DNA of 64,000 bases from Ryuthela nishihirai (taxonomy: Eukaryota > Arthropoda > Arachnida > Araneae > Heptathelidae): assembly GCA_038380435.1 (NCBI GenBank), contig JAWZYU010000028.1, positions 20,630,201 to 20,694,200 on the forward strand. Direction: 5' to 3'. Shown here piece after piece: positions 43,844-55,756 of the stretch. Made by a program: the position numbers and the translations under genes. Under the pieces are notes generated by a model, which saw only the letters and a list, made by a program, of their open reading frames with translations, was not told the DNA's origin and ran no database searches. Each line of letters begins with the position of its first letter. Position 1 is the first letter of the stretch.

Positions 43844-44629
43844 CTAGCATATAAGAAAAAGACTCACCTAGAACATGCCAGCACACGTTTGCGTAAAACT
43901 TTTTTTTATTCCTGACGAACCCATTTACTTAAGAGAGAACCTTTTTCGTTACCAGCGAAACATTTTATGACTAGTGCAACATCACACCTCATCTATATTA
44001 CGATTGCGACAAACTCTCGTCACGTGACAGAAACTCTCTGTAGGACATCGTTGCCCTAGCAACATAATAGAATTGATCAATGATGCACGTGAAACCTTAA
44101 TAGATGTTCATTCTTCTATGCAAATACCAAATGGTGCAGGAAGGCGGTTGTTAAGTTACCTCATTATAATTAATCGTTCCATTTTCAATTTCACATTGTA
44201 TTCATTACGTGCTTCGCATTCTGTCTAATTGGTAGGTTGCGTTAACATCAACACTGCCAAAATAAAAGGGGAAATCATAACGATTTCCATGCTCAATGGA
44301 AAAGAGGTGAAGAAAAAAATGTCTTGAACCGAGTGAGACCTGACATGTCATCAGGAGGTCACTTTATAGTTCAGGGTGAAGTGGAAAGTGAAGCTGAAGA
44401 CACAACATTGAAGTGCTTAGAAACATGATGAATGCGAAATTGTGATAAAGAGGTTCGCTTAAATCCATACAAATGCAGTTCAAACAGAGGAATTGTAAAA
44501 GGTCAATTGCCTTATAGTTCAATGGTGTACCCAGAAATTTCTATGGGAATATTTTGGCAACTCTATTTTTGCATGGATTGAGTGATTTTCGGGGATTTCC
44601 TTAGAAAATATGCATCTTCAAATGCTAAA
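43844..44629. other. spacer with a second SINE-C head fragment
   Basis: No gene recognised. 44,318-44,362 repeats the SINE-C start (AATGTCTTGAACCGAGTGAG, CTGACATGTCATCAGGAGGT) and then diverges before the B box. Confidence 0.45.
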
Positions 44630-44961
44630 GGCGGGGGTGGGGGGGTCAGCGTTGAGATTTATCTCCGCAAAATTCCCCGCCCTGCCCACGGTCAGTAGGG
44701 GACACCGATGGGCTTGGAAAGGCCGCCGTCCGTCGGATGGGACGTTAAGCCGTGGCCCCGTGTACGGGAGAGCCATACCCTGTGCACGTTAAAGAACACG
44801 CTGGATGGCCTTGACGGGAGGCTACCATCTGTCTCCCAACAGCTGTTCCAGTGGGTCCCCTTCCCCAACCTTCTCTGAGCCTTCGGGGTCCATGTGACCT
44901 GGCCATTTAGCCCATGGTGTGCAAAAAAGTGCCGCTCAGAGGTAAAACAACCCAACCCAAC
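44630..44961 (+). mobile_element. SINE-A with internal head deletion (A and B boxes lost)
   Basis: GGCGGGGGTGG passes directly to GGGGTCAGCGTTGAGATT, so about 70 bp holding both pol III promoter boxes is missing while the body and tail are intact. It abuts the Jockey-like fragment at 44,962. Confidence 0.85.
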
Positions 44962-45520
44962 TGATGAGTAGATTGAAGATTGAACACAAATGAACAATCT
45001 CCTTTTTTGGCAGTTTTTTCATCATTTTGTTAGTTATGAGGTCAGGACCTGGGGCCTTATTTCGATTAAGGTTTTTTATTGCATCTTCAATTTCCTTGGT
45101 TGTGGTTAAAAGAATATTAACGACAGGAAGTTGTAAGAATCTGAAGAGTCCATCCTCCACCTCTTCATGTGTGCCTTCATCAGAGAAATCATGATTTTCC
45201 TGAAATTGATCCTCCAGCGAGATGGCAAAAGCCTCCGCCTTCTCTTCATCGCTAAAGAACACTCCTTGAAAACCATGAATAGGTGGGAGATTATCCTTAG
45301 GAATTTTAAGAGATTTTGTTAACCTCCATATGGAGTTATCGTGCACAGAAAGATTGCTGATTTTATCCTTCCAGCTATTTTGTCTAAAATCCTTAATATC
45401 ATTTCTGATTTGTCCTTTTAGTTAGTAATATAACTTTTTATCTTCTTCATTCCTATTTCTCTGCATTATTTCTCTGTGTGAGGATTTCACTGTAGTTCAC
45501 TCCATTGGAGCGATTTCACC
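44962..45520 (-). pseudogene. Jockey-like LINE fragment (connecting region)
   Basis: The minus strand reads DNSIWRLTKSLKIPKDNLPP, FFSDEEKAEAFAISLEDQF, and TTKEIEDAIKNLNRNKAPGP then DLITNKMMKKLPKKEIVHL, the conserved segment just upstream of RT motif 1 in Jockey-type LINEs. The frame breaks above about 45,346. RT and endonuclease domains are absent. Confidence 0.72.
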
Positions 45521-45626
45521 CATGTTCAGAAAAGCTAAAGGGTGACTTTTATCAGTTACTCCTTAGGTTCACTTATTTTACACACTAGATGGCGCTTGTT
45601 AATAGTCGTTTTTTGTATCTTACAGT

Positions 45627-46014
45627 TTGGGTTGGGTTGTTTTACCTCTGAGCGTCACTTTTTTGCACACCATGGGCTAAATGGCCAGGTCACAAGGACC
45701 CCGAAGGCTCAGAGAAGGTTGGGGGAGGGGACCCACTGGAACAGCTGTTGGGAGACAGATGGTAGCCTCCCGTCAAGGCCATCCAGCGTGTTCTTTAACG
45801 TGCACAGGGTATGGCTCTCCCGCACACGGGGCCACGGCTTAACGTCCCATCCGACGGACGGCGGCCTTTCCAAGCCCATCGGTGTCCCCTACTGACCGTG
45901 GGCAGGGCGGAAAATTTTGCGGAGATAAATCTCAACGCTGACCCAGCTGGGACTCGAACCTGGGAACTACAGATTACGAGCCTGGCGCGCTACCGACTGA
46001 GCCACCCCGCCCCC
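45627..46014 (-). mobile_element. SINE-A copy
   Basis: Reverse. Perfect TSD TATCTTACAGT (45,616-45,626; 46,015-46,025). Confidence 0.93.
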
Positions 46015-46025
46015 TATCTTACAGT

Positions 46026-47573
46026 ATTTGCGCTGTAATTTGCTGTTTTGAAGCGATTTTTACAACCATCCCACTGCATTTTTATACTTTCTCTCTCGTC
46101 ACTGTATGTTTTACAGTTATTGTGTCTTCCACTTCCAAAGAATTGTGAAAATATTCACCTATCCACAGTCTTTCATTCTAAATGCTTGTTGCTTGCCGTG
46201 CTAAAACGATTCACTGAAATTCCCCCTCGTATACCTCCAAAAAGATACATTGTAGTTTATCAACTATATTTGTCATCTTCTCGTATGAAGACAGGAGCTG
46301 TGTAAACATGACAGGGATCAATTTCATAGTATCTAACACATAGTTTTAACACTTCTCCGAGGAAGCGCTCATAATACTTGTCATCTCAATTTTAAGCTCC
46401 CTAATAAGGTTCCAGTTATATTTCATAACCTAAAGGACAGCCATCTTATTATGTAAGGAATGATCAAAAATAAGATTAATTGTGCTCCCAATAATATGGA
46501 AAACAGCATTCTCCCTTGGAACTTTGAATTTCATAGATTCTTATCAATTTTTAATGGAACAATAATGCTGCTTTTCATCATCTGATAACAGTAAGAGATT
46601 TGAGTGCGCTTTAAATGTGAATGGTGTGATGTAGAGTGGGAACACCTCTTTCTCGTGTCCAAAAACATTGACTGAAATGTTGTTCATTTTTACGTATTTA
46701 GATATTTGATTTATTGTTATAGGGAGAATTAGGCCGGATGTGTTTAATTTTTCTTCTAAATGTATATAGTTGTTAAGGTGTTCAATTTATTACAGGCTCA
46801 TTCACAGTTAATACAGGATTTACATGTGTGGAAAGTAGTCCCAGTGGTAATGGAGAAAAAGAGTAAATTCCTAGTTCATTGGTAGCAAAATATCCCGTGC
46901 TTTTCCCGGTTGGTGCCGTAGAAGCTTCTAATAGCATGCTCAGGGTAGGAGATCATTTGACAGTCGAAGTAAACACAAGACGGCCATGTGTAAAGCAGAG
47001 AAAAAAAACTAACAAGAATTGTGTGTACTAAATGTAACTCTGAAAAATTTTGTTTTGCACTGTTTCAACAACATTCATGTTTTGTATTTCCTGCATTCAT
47101 TCCAATAAATAATTCAGCGAAACATTAATATATACATCAACTCTTGATTTTTCTTGGCTGATTAACTGGTTTCCATGGTACAAAATAATAATAGACCGTA
47201 GATATGTAACTTTTTGAGGGTACTGAAGATGTAAAATGAAAACATTCATTCTCTTTGGAAACGAACATCCCATATTCCAACGATATGTTATTTTTCTCAG
47301 TCTGCTAATCTCCTACTTCCCACCTTCCTAGCGTCTACCAAAGGAGCTCATTGAACTATGCAGAATCACACCCTGCTTGTCACTTTGAATTAATTTGCAT
47401 ACCTTGACCTTAGTTCTCGTACTTTTTATAGTTTTCATCCTTACGAATCTTTTAAATAATGTCGCGTGTTTCTTCTCATCAGTTCTGGAAGACTAGTGAG
47501 CGAATAATTCTTGTTCTCCATTTGACTCTCCTCGCCTCCATTCTCTAAACTCTCTTTTTTTTTGCATTTTTCC
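46026..47573. other. spacer without a recognisable gene
   Basis: AT-rich. Small open frames (for example 46,048-46,305) have no recognised motif. Confidence 0.4.
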
Positions 47574-47805
47574 ACTTCCTTTCGAAGTTTTCCACTTTCT
47601 TTGCTTTCCCGACACTGCGCCATAATAGTATATTCTTATGGTAATTGAGTGATTCCTTTCGAAGTTTTCCACTTTCTTTGCTTTCCCGACCCTGCGCCAT
47701 AATAGTATATTCTTATGGTAATTGAGTGATTCCTTTCGAAGTTTTCCACTTTCTTTGCTTTCCCGACCCTGCGCCATAATAGTATATTCTTATGGTAATT
47801 GAGTG
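47574..47805. repeat. 77-bp tandem repeat, about three copies
   Basis: GATTCCTTTCGAAGTTTTCC ... GCGCCATAATAGTATATTCT ... ATGGTAATTGAGT repeats at 47,651 and 47,728 with a partial first copy. The minus-strand frame with repeated GRESKESGKLRK is repeat read-through. Confidence 0.88.
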
Positions 47806-48039
47806 ATCTGTGAAATCACTCATAAATTTTTAACATTAGTTTTTCAAGTAAGCCGAAACCTGGCGTGAAAGAAGATGTTTTAGCACGAAATCAGTTTGTG
47901 TTCTTAATGAATGCAGTGGATTTATTTATCAAGTTTCTATTTTTAATAAAGGAAATCGTTTATCAGTTGCAGATGCAAATATTGCGGTGCAGATAGCAGC
48001 AGTTCTGTCGTACACAGTCCGCTTCTTGCGAAATGCACA

Positions 48040-48740
48040 TCACGCGAGTTTATGAAAGGTCGAACTCGCAAAATATGGGTAAAAGAATTGCAACACCCTC
48101 GTTTCCATTCAAAAAAAAGTTTAGTTGACTTGGAAAATTTTCAGATGAGGGTAGAAGTTAAAAAAAATTTTAATTTCGCAGGACTTAACCATCCGTCAAT
48201 AAAACATGGTCCTGTGCTGAACACTTGTTCTAAAGCGGGACTTTTAGGTCATCCATACAGGTCACCAGACCATATCACACATAATGAAGAATAAGTTTTT
48301 AAATCAAATTCTTTTGCGTCGTTTTCCTTTTATTAAATTTTTTTACCCATTGGTATTTTCAGCGGGACAGTCTTTTAAAACAGTTACTGCGGGATAGTCC
48401 TTGAAAGGGGGGGTGGAACTGTTAATGAGGGGGCAGAACTTTTGATAAGAGTTTTAATTAATGTAGGGTTTTTAAGAAAGGATTTTTTGATGATTAACGA
48501 GTTTATCCAAGATGATCGTCAAAGGTAATCCATCAGTAAATCGTGGTCCCCTTGTGATTCATCATTTAATATTTTTTAATAACGCAGGACTTAACCATCC
48601 GTCAATAAAACGTGGTCCGGTGTTGAACACTTTTTCTAAAGCGGGACTTTTAGGTCATCCATACCGGTCACCATATTACCTTTTTACATAATGACGAATA
48701 AGTTTTTAAATCAGATTTTTTCCTTTTATTATTTTTTTTA
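48040..48740 (+). repeat. duplicated ORF-like segment (NHPSIK..GPVLNT..KAGLLGHPYRSP)
   Basis: Two diverged copies, about 48,176-48,295 and 48,585-48,705, share ACTTAACCATCCGTCAATAA and AAAGCGGGACTTTTAGGTCA. Both read GLNHPSIK[HR]GPVLNT then [CF]SKAGLLGHPYRSP. Substitutions that leave the encoded residues unchanged are visible (CATACAGG/CATACCGG). The first copy is preceded by KIWVKELQHPRFHSKKSLVD. I do not recognise the sequence. Confidence 0.55.
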
Positions 48741-49196
48741 CCCAACGGCATTTTCTGAGGTACAGTCTTACTGTAGAATAGTCCTTCTTCTAGTAAAAAT
48801 GCGACAACCAACAGTAACGGAGTTAATTAAAAGAAATACGTAGGTTATAAAAATAAACGAAGGTTACACAGAAAAAAGCTAGTTGTAAAGAAATAAATAC
48901 GAAGGTTGTAAAAAACGTAGGATAATAAGAAAAAAACCTACGTTAATAAAAATATCTGAAATAACTCCTTAAACTGTAATAAAGAGATACGTGATTTATA
49001 ACGATGGGCTATACCCCGTTTGAGTCACATCTAAGCCACATCATCAAGTACAGGCATAGTCGAGTGCGATAACGCTATAGCTATCGGGTTCAAATCACGG
49101 CGTCGGAAGCAAATTTTTTTTTAAATACAGAGACGCACTAAAAACAGTACGGACGTCGGATGACAACGATTAAATGTGCAAAAACTGATTTGCGAT

Positions 49197-49530
49197 GGGT
49201 CAACCAGGGGGTCTTTAAATAGGAGAGGGTTTAAAATAAAGGTGGGTCAACCAGGGGGTCTGAAATCAAGAAAAATCGAGACGATTCGAGGAAAGGGTTT
49301 AAAATAAAGGTGGGTCAACCAGGGGGTCTGAAATCAAGAAAAATCGAGACGATTCGAGGAGAGGGTTTAAAATAAAGGTGGGTCAACCAGGGGGTCTGAA
49401 ATCAAGAAAAATCGAGACGATTCGAGGAGAGGGTTTAAAATAAAGGTGGGTCAACCAGGGCGTCTGAAATCAAGAAAAATCGAGACGATTCGAGAAGGGG
49501 GCTTAAAATATTGGTGGGTCAACCAGGGGG
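49197..49530. repeat. 68-bp tandem repeat
   Basis: GGGTCAACCAGGGGGTCT recurs at 49,244, 49,312, 49,380, 49,448 and 49,516 (period exactly 68), with a divergent first unit at 49,197. The unit includes AATCAAGAAAAATCGAGACG. Four complete copies are nearly identical. Confidence 0.92.
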
Positions 49531-50060
49531 TCTATGAAAAGGGGAGACTTGAAATATGGTCGGTTGCGACATAGGGGTCAAAGTTCAATCTGAGAAGGCA
49601 GCGTGGTCTGTTGCAACATAGCGGTCAAAGTCCAAAGCGACCTCGCACTTGGGAACGATGATGCCATAGGGGGGAAAGCACTGTGCAAAGGGGATACGGT
49701 GGAGTGGGACTATACTACTTACGGGTGTAACAATCCGCGAAACTGTCATTTCACTGAAATAAGGGTGAAGGTAGAAGTTAATCAAGGCACTAATTGATCG
49801 TTCTCTACTATAGAGTGGATAAATCGATTGTCATCTGGCCCAACACCACATTCGGTTCAGGTCAAGCAGAATATCTAATTCCACGTGACGAAATAAATAT
49901 CAGCGTCGTTCTTCCGATACCATTGGCTCACGAAACTGGGCATTTTCGTTCTTATCTTGCATCAGAAGGCACGAGTATTGTGGATTTCGAACTACTGAAT
50001 TATGGAATTAAGTGCAAGGAAAGTGCGTTCCAGGAAACACATTTTTGGAGGTGAAGACCT
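49531..50060 (+). other. low-confidence open frames before SINE-A
   Basis: Frames at 49,603-49,797 (ALGNDDAIGGKALCKGDTVEWDY) and 49,794-50,054 look moderately protein-like but match nothing I recognise. There is no splice or start signal worth trusting. Confidence 0.25.
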
Positions 50061-50073
50061 CTGAAAAAATGGG

Positions 50074-50457
50074 TTGGGTTGTTGTTTTACCTCTGAGCGG
50101 CACTTTTTTGCACACCATGGGCTAAATGTCCAGGTCACATGGACCCCGAAGGCTCAGAGAAGGTTGGGTGAGGGGACCCACTGGAATAGCTGTTGGAAGA
50201 CAGATGGTAGCCTCCCATCAAGGCCATCCAGCGTATTCTTTAACGTGCACAGGGTATGGCTCTCCCGTAAACGGGGCCACGGCTTAACATCCCATCCGAC
50301 GGACGGCGGCCTTTCCAAGCCCATCGGTGTCCCCTATGGACCGTGGGCAGGGCGTGGAATTTTGCGGAGATAAATCTCAACGCTGACCCAGCTGGGACGA
50401 ACCTGGGAACTACAGATTACGAGCCTGGCGCGCTACCGACTGAGCCACCCCCGCCCC
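50074..50457 (-). mobile_element. SINE-A copy
   Basis: Reverse. Perfect TSD CTGAAAAAATGGG (50,061-50,073; 50,458-50,470). Confidence 0.93.
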
Positions 50458-50982
50458 CTGAAAAAATGGGACCCAATTTTTTCCATAATAAAGACACAGA
50501 TTACCTTTAGAAATAGACTTCAAGAATTATTAAAAGCACTGAATTGCTCAATGATTTTCTGTAGCTTCCTGTCTTTGGCGGAGGGGCAACCCACCTCCAT
50601 GTTCGAGTGGCCATTGACTAAGTGATGCAAAAAAATCGATTAAAAATTTAAGTACTACGGGACACAATAAGGTTGCGAAAATAATGCCTTAATTTCTGGT
50701 TCACTTGTTGATTCATTGTGGATAAAAATAGAAACCTATTGGTTCCACGTTCCATTATTAAGAAATGGTCAGCCAGGTAGAAAGGCTAAGCACTTCTGAT
50801 TGGTGTGTTTTTAATTACTATCGCATAACAAATAATAAGAATTTTCTACAAATAACACCAGTGAAAATTCACGGTGGGTCGGAATGACCCTCTCGGTAAA
50901 TGAAACGGCTTGGTAATGTAAGGGTTAACCAATCTCATACTATAATCAATAGTGCCACTTATCGCTATTTCCTAATCCATTG

Positions 50983-51366
50983 GGGGCGGGGGTGGCTCAG
51001 TCGGTAGCGCGCCAGGCTCTAATCTGTAGTTCCCAGGTTCAAGTCCAGCTGGGTCAGCGTTGAGATTTATCTCCGCAAAATTCCCCGCCCTGCCCACGGT
51101 CAGTAGGGGACACCGATGGGCTTTGGAAAGGCCGCGGTCCGTCGGATGGGACGTTAAGCCGTGGCCCCGTGTGTGGGAGAGCCATATCCTGTGCACGTTA
51201 AAGAACACGCTGGATGGCCTTGACGGAAGGCTACCATCTGTCTCCCAACAGCTGTTCCACTGGGTCCCCTCCCCCAACCTTCTCTGATCCTTCGGGATCC
51301 ATGTGACCTGGCCATTTAGCCCATGGTGTGCAAAAAAAGTGCCGCTCAGAGGTAAAACAACCCAAC
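50983..51366 (+). mobile_element. SINE-A copy
   Basis: Forward. Perfect TSD CCTAATCCATTG (50,971-50,982; 51,367-51,378). Confidence 0.93.
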
Positions 51367-51608
51367 CCTAATCCATTGCAGTGAATTAAAATGAAATAAT
51401 GATGCACATTGGTAAAGTAAGAATTAGTTTCTAATACGCCTTCCCTTTTTTAAAATTCAACTCAACTTCTGAACCTCATAAAAGTGAAGTAACTAAAGAA
51501 CAAAAATAGCTGATGTCACATACCAAAAGAAAGACCATTTAAACCTTAATCAAATAAACATAAAAAGTCGAAAGTAAGCAACAAAAATGTTACATAAATA
51601 AAAAAAAA

Positions 51609-51761
51609 TACCCCCTCAATCAGCTGCTTGCCACAGAGGTCTGACAGGAGCCTGTCAGTTTGTATGCCACAGTAGAAGATCTGAGAGGATGGCAGGACCT
51701 CAGCAGAAAAACGACACACACATCCATGCCTAATCCGGGGCTCGAACCCAGGTCCCTTAGA
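51609..51761 (-). mobile_element. SINE-B copy, 5'-truncated after the B box
   Basis: Reverse: tail (CCCCCTCAATCAGCTGCTTGCC), body, GGGCTCGAACCCAGG (B box reverse). The A-box end is missing. Confidence 0.85.
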
Positions 51762-53080
51762 TAAATTTTGAAAATATATTGCTCGTCCATTTGTGGGGAT
51801 TTTTCAAAAGCTAAAAATATCACCTTTTGGCACTTTAAGAATTAATTTTCTCAATGCGAAAAAAAAAACAGCATTCGTATGCGTTTTTGAAACAAGTTTA
51901 ATAGAAATTTGTTATTAACAAGCAAAACCAGCAGAATGTAAAGGGTCATAAATCTAAATAAAAGTAAAATATCTTCTTCTCTTTATACAAATCCAATTCA
52001 TAAAAAATATCCATCTCACTTGTTCTTTTCAAATTCTTTATCATAAACGTTTCAATTTCTTTTTCCACATAAAGTTCACTTTCATTTCGAAATAAGAGGA
52101 TTCTCCAGACATCTCTCATGTCTGCTATTTATGTATCTGTCGTGAGGTCTTTCGACAAGGCTACGAGAAGAGCCCGCTTATGAATACTGTGTCTTGGCAA
52201 ATTCTGTACATAATTTTATAGTGTCTTGGCAAATTCTGTACATAAAGATATTGTCTTCAGTCCATGAAGTTGAATTTCTTTCTTAGTTTGGCCTCCGTTT
52301 CGTCATAACGGACTATTTCTTTTTCCCTGATTCAGATTCGCATCATTAATTTTCTTCTGATGACGAACACATTATTTATTCGATGTCTGAATTTCAGACA
52401 AAGAATATCTTTAAAGAATTAAATGAAACTATTCAGAAACCAATTCTGAAATTACACAAATTTATATATTTTTATGTAAAATCTTAATGATTGTTAAAAG
52501 TGACTTGAGTTAATTAAATTCTTTATCAGTTAAATTTAGAATTACGTAAGTTTGGAAATTATATTGTCATGATTATATACTTGATAATCTTTAATTGCAA
52601 GTTGTTTGAAAAAAAATTAAATGCTAACTTTAAATAAGAAAAGAGTTATAATTTATTCTAAAAAAAAAAGAGCGAATTAATTATTTTCCTTTGTGATACT
52701 TTTATATCAAACTTTATTCGAGCTGTCTCGAAAAAAGACGTTTTTGAGGATACTTGTTATGTCAAAATCAAGATAGTCTCTACTTTAATCAACTGCAAAG
52801 GGTCCTAAAGGTCGTGTCTGTTTTCGGTTTCGTAACTCTCATTGAACCAACGTACAATATGCGACTTCAATGTCCCCTAATGTATGTTCACACACACATT
52901 ATGCTATAGAAACACAACACATCACTTGGCGTTACAATTGACTTAAAGTGATTTGTAATTTTTCTTTTTCTCTCATCATGAATCAACTGTTCACACGCCG
53001 AACACAGTCAGTAGACCAGAAGTGTTACTATAGTAACAGATCACAATAACAAGCGCAGCTCCAGGCTGCCTTGTTTCGTT
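51762..53080. other. AT-rich spacer
   Basis: No gene recognised. A 32-bp direct duplication (GTGTCTTGGCAAATTCTGTACATAA... at about 52,189 and 52,221). The 52,800-53,060 stretch resembles transposon debris but was not assigned. Confidence 0.4.
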
Positions 53081-53637
53081 AGTTTTGCTTCATCAATGTT
53101 CCTCAGCATTATTCACTGAGAAAGTGAAGTCGGTGTCAGCCATCTTCTTCAGTTCTCTGCACACTCTGCTGTCTGAACTCCTCCGCTGAAACGAGAAAGA
53201 AATCACCACCACAGGAAGAATTTCCCCGAAGAAACCATCACCTCCCAGAGAAGAACTTGTGCTCCAGACTCCAACTGAATGCAATCTGGGCAGAAGTGAG
53301 GAGAACAGACGACAGAATTTGGCAGCAGCGGGCGACTCTCTTCTCCCACCCTTGGGGTGGGTTGTCCTTCTTTACGATGACTGTGACACTTTCCCTTTAG
53401 CAGGCAAGCAGAGATTTCAAGTGAGTAGAGGTCAGGCTACTACTCCCACTTGCCGGTGTACACTTCCCTGCGGGGGAGGTAACCGTAGTAGGCTGGCGAG
53501 GCACGGAGGCGTCCATAGATGCGGGAATAATCATCCTCACTGGAACCTGTCAGACAGTCTGACTCTGTAAAGTAAAAATAAATTGATTTAATAAAAAATA
53601 TGAAACACAAATGTCATTGATATTATTTTTTAATATA
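53081..53637 (+). other. GC-richer segment of unknown nature
   Basis: Compositionally distinct from its surroundings, with TTTGGCAGCAGCGGGCGACT at about 53,320 and an AATAAA-rich end at about 53,578-53,598. It could be a transcript 3' end, a solo LTR or other insert. No frame is convincing. Confidence 0.25.
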
Positions 53638-54233
53638 CAGGGTGTCCCTGAATTCATGGCCCAAACGTGAGGAGATGGTAGTACACACTGAACCCACCAA
53701 TATTCGTCACAGTATATGCGGCCGCAAACGCAGTCTGATGCCGGTAGGGGGTGTGGATGAGACAGCATGGCTTAAAAGCGCTGGATCGGCCAAACACATT
53801 TGGGAACCTATGGATTGGGCGCGGTGGTCCCATTCCGTGGCTCCCCAGATCGCCTGATCTTTCTTGTATCGATTTCTTTCTGTGGGGACATTTGAAGAGT
53901 GTCATGTACGAGACGCCCGTGCAGTCTGCGGAGGATCTGGTAGCCCGACTGTCCGTCGCAGCAGCCGATGTGCGCGACAAGCCCAGTGTTTATGAGCAGG
54001 TACGCCGATCACTACTCCGCCGTTGTGCCGCCTGCATCAACGTTGGTGGGCGGACGTTTCAGCATTTGTTGTAATGACCTCCAATAAAAATGTCACTCTG
54101 GAAACCTCTGTGTCTGTCCTTCATTTCCGACTCCTCACTGCGTTTGCGGCCGCATATTCTATGACGAATATTGGTGGGTTCGGTGTGTACTACCATCCCC
54201 TCACGTTTGGGCCATGAATTCAGGGACACCCTG
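53638..54233 (+). mobile_element. mariner-like transposon, deletion derivative, with TA target
   Basis: Termini CAGGGTGTCCCTGAATTCAT (53,638) and its inverse ending 54,233, flanked by TA. The inverted repeat extends over at least 75 bp, including GCCCAAACGTGAGGAGATGG. Confidence 0.85.
53770..54074 (+). pseudogene. C-terminal part of a DUF4817-associated/mariner-like transposase
   Basis: Reads WIGRGGPIPWLPRSPDLSCI then DFFLWGHLKSVMYETPVQSA, and ends RRSLLRRCAACINVGGRTFQ HLL before TAA. RSPDL..DFFLWGHLK is the third catalytic block of this group. The N-terminal part is replaced by terminal sequence. Confidence 0.78.
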
Positions 54234-54943
54234 TATATTCTAAATAATATCTGCCTCACTTTCGACATTTCATTAACCCAATCGCTTACGAGCTCATCAC
54301 AGTTAAATCTATCCCTCCCTAGAGGTCAACGCCAAATTGCTTCTACCAAAATAAAATTTGTCACCAACACCTAACTTTTATATTTATAGCGTAAAAAGAC
54401 TGCTTACAATTTTAAAGTTTTTAATTCATTAACGTTTGCGCCCTGTAATAGCGCAAACGTTAGTGAGTATAGCATAAAGCAAAACTATTGGAAGATTCGA
54501 AGGGGACCAATTATTTTATGAGGAAGTATATAACCCAAACGAATTTTTTCATTTATCTCTGAAAGCAAAATAATTAAATCTCTGAAGACAGTAGGAGACG
54601 ACAGAATGAAAAAAATATTTATTTTTCTTTAAAAAAATGCTGAAAAAAAAGATCACCTGAATAAAAGAAGATAAATATTATATATTATAGATAATTGGAA
54701 AATAATCATGGGAAAGCTGCAGTTAACTGTAATTAATTCAACGTAATGTATTTAATGCGAATAATGGTAAAAAATTAAAAAGCAAATCATAAGAAATCTT
54801 TAAAGGAAAAATAATACTGGAAACTGTGCTGTGATAATGTGGTAAGTTCGTAAGCAAATATAAAACTAGAGCCCATTGCGACATCAAGATAATTTTTTTC
54901 CACATTGAGAAAGAAAATTAAAACTTTTTAAAGAAAAGCAATA
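54234..54943. other. AT-rich spacer with a short palindrome
   Basis: TTAACGTTTGCGC and GCGCAAACGTTA (54,427-54,470) form a hairpin. No gene. Confidence 0.45.
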
Positions 54944-55158
54944 CACCTATCCCTCGATTTACACTGAAGATAGGTTCCGCACAAAACCGTGTAAATCGAA
55001 ATCTTGGATTTTGCTATGTAAAACTGTGTAAAGCGAAAAAAACTCTGAAATGTGCATAATTCAGTTTCGATTTACACGGTTTTGATTTCGATTACACGGA
55101 TTTCGATTTACACGGTTTTGTGCGGAACCTATTTTCAGTGTAAATCGAGGGATAGGTG
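54944..55158. mobile_element. palindromic MITE, pogo/Tigger-like ends, TA target
   Basis: CACCTATCCCTCGATTTACA ... and its inverse, ending GGATAGGTG, flanked by TA. Arms longer than 60 bp (GGTTCCGCACAAAACCGTGT). No coding capacity. Confidence 0.8.
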
Positions 55159-55216
55159 TACCTAATAGAGAAGTTATAATTTCGAATCACTACCTAGTCT
55201 AGTGGTTAGTTAGAGA

Positions 55217-55335
55217 GTCTGCGGAGGATCTGGTAGCCCGACTGTCCTTCGCAGCAGCCGATGTGCGCGACAAGCCCAGTGTTTATGAGCAGGTACGCCG
55301 ATCACTACTCCGCCGTTGTGCCGCAACGGCGGAGT
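55217..55335 (+). mobile_element. second copy of the mariner-like transposase segment
   Basis: TCTGCGGAGGATCTGGTAGC to CTCCGCCGTTGTGCCGC, nearly identical to about 53,925-54,032, then a reversed CGGCGGAGTAGC, giving a small hairpin at the break. Confidence 0.85.
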
Positions 55336-55658
55336 AGCTTGCTTGTATTGGTTGTACTAAAAGCAGTGCTTTGCATTGGTTGTACTAAAAGCAGCGGGGT
55401 ATGTTCTTGTACAAGGGTTTGAATGTTGTACGAGGACAAGCCTAATATACCTTCTAGGTTATCATCGTCCTTTGTGTACGGAAGTACCCTTTTTTCTTTA
55501 AAAAACACATATATCACTTCTGCCCACGAAACAGTTTGAAATGTTAAAGCTTTGTCAATGTTAAATTGACTGACCTTTAACAATGTTAGCGTTTTTAAAA
55601 CTCTTATTTGTTTATAGCACAAAGATATATGTGATAACAGATAATATATAATATACAT
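55336..55658 (-). pseudogene. possible pogo-like transposase C-terminal fragment
   Basis: A minus-strand frame FNIDKALTFQTVSWAEVIYV...DDDNLEGILGLS resembles the C-terminal wording of Tigger/pogo-type transposases (…A...SW.EV…), but the match is loose. The open frame continues into the mariner fragment by chance. Confidence 0.3.
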
Positions 55659-55756
55659 GTATTCCCTTTTTTTCCTTGTGTGCAGATAATTTTTTTGTTT
55701 ACTTTTATATAAAGGTTTCTTATTTTTATTTTTTATTTTTTTTTGTTGTTGTTTAG

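Noticed and set aside
47441..47777. Lysine/serine-rich frames with repeated GRESKESGKLRK
   Set aside because: They are read-through of the 77-bp tandem repeat.
53259..53570. 103-codon frame in the GC-richer segment
   Set aside because: No motif, no splice signals worth trusting, and composition changes within the frame. Left as unassigned DNA.
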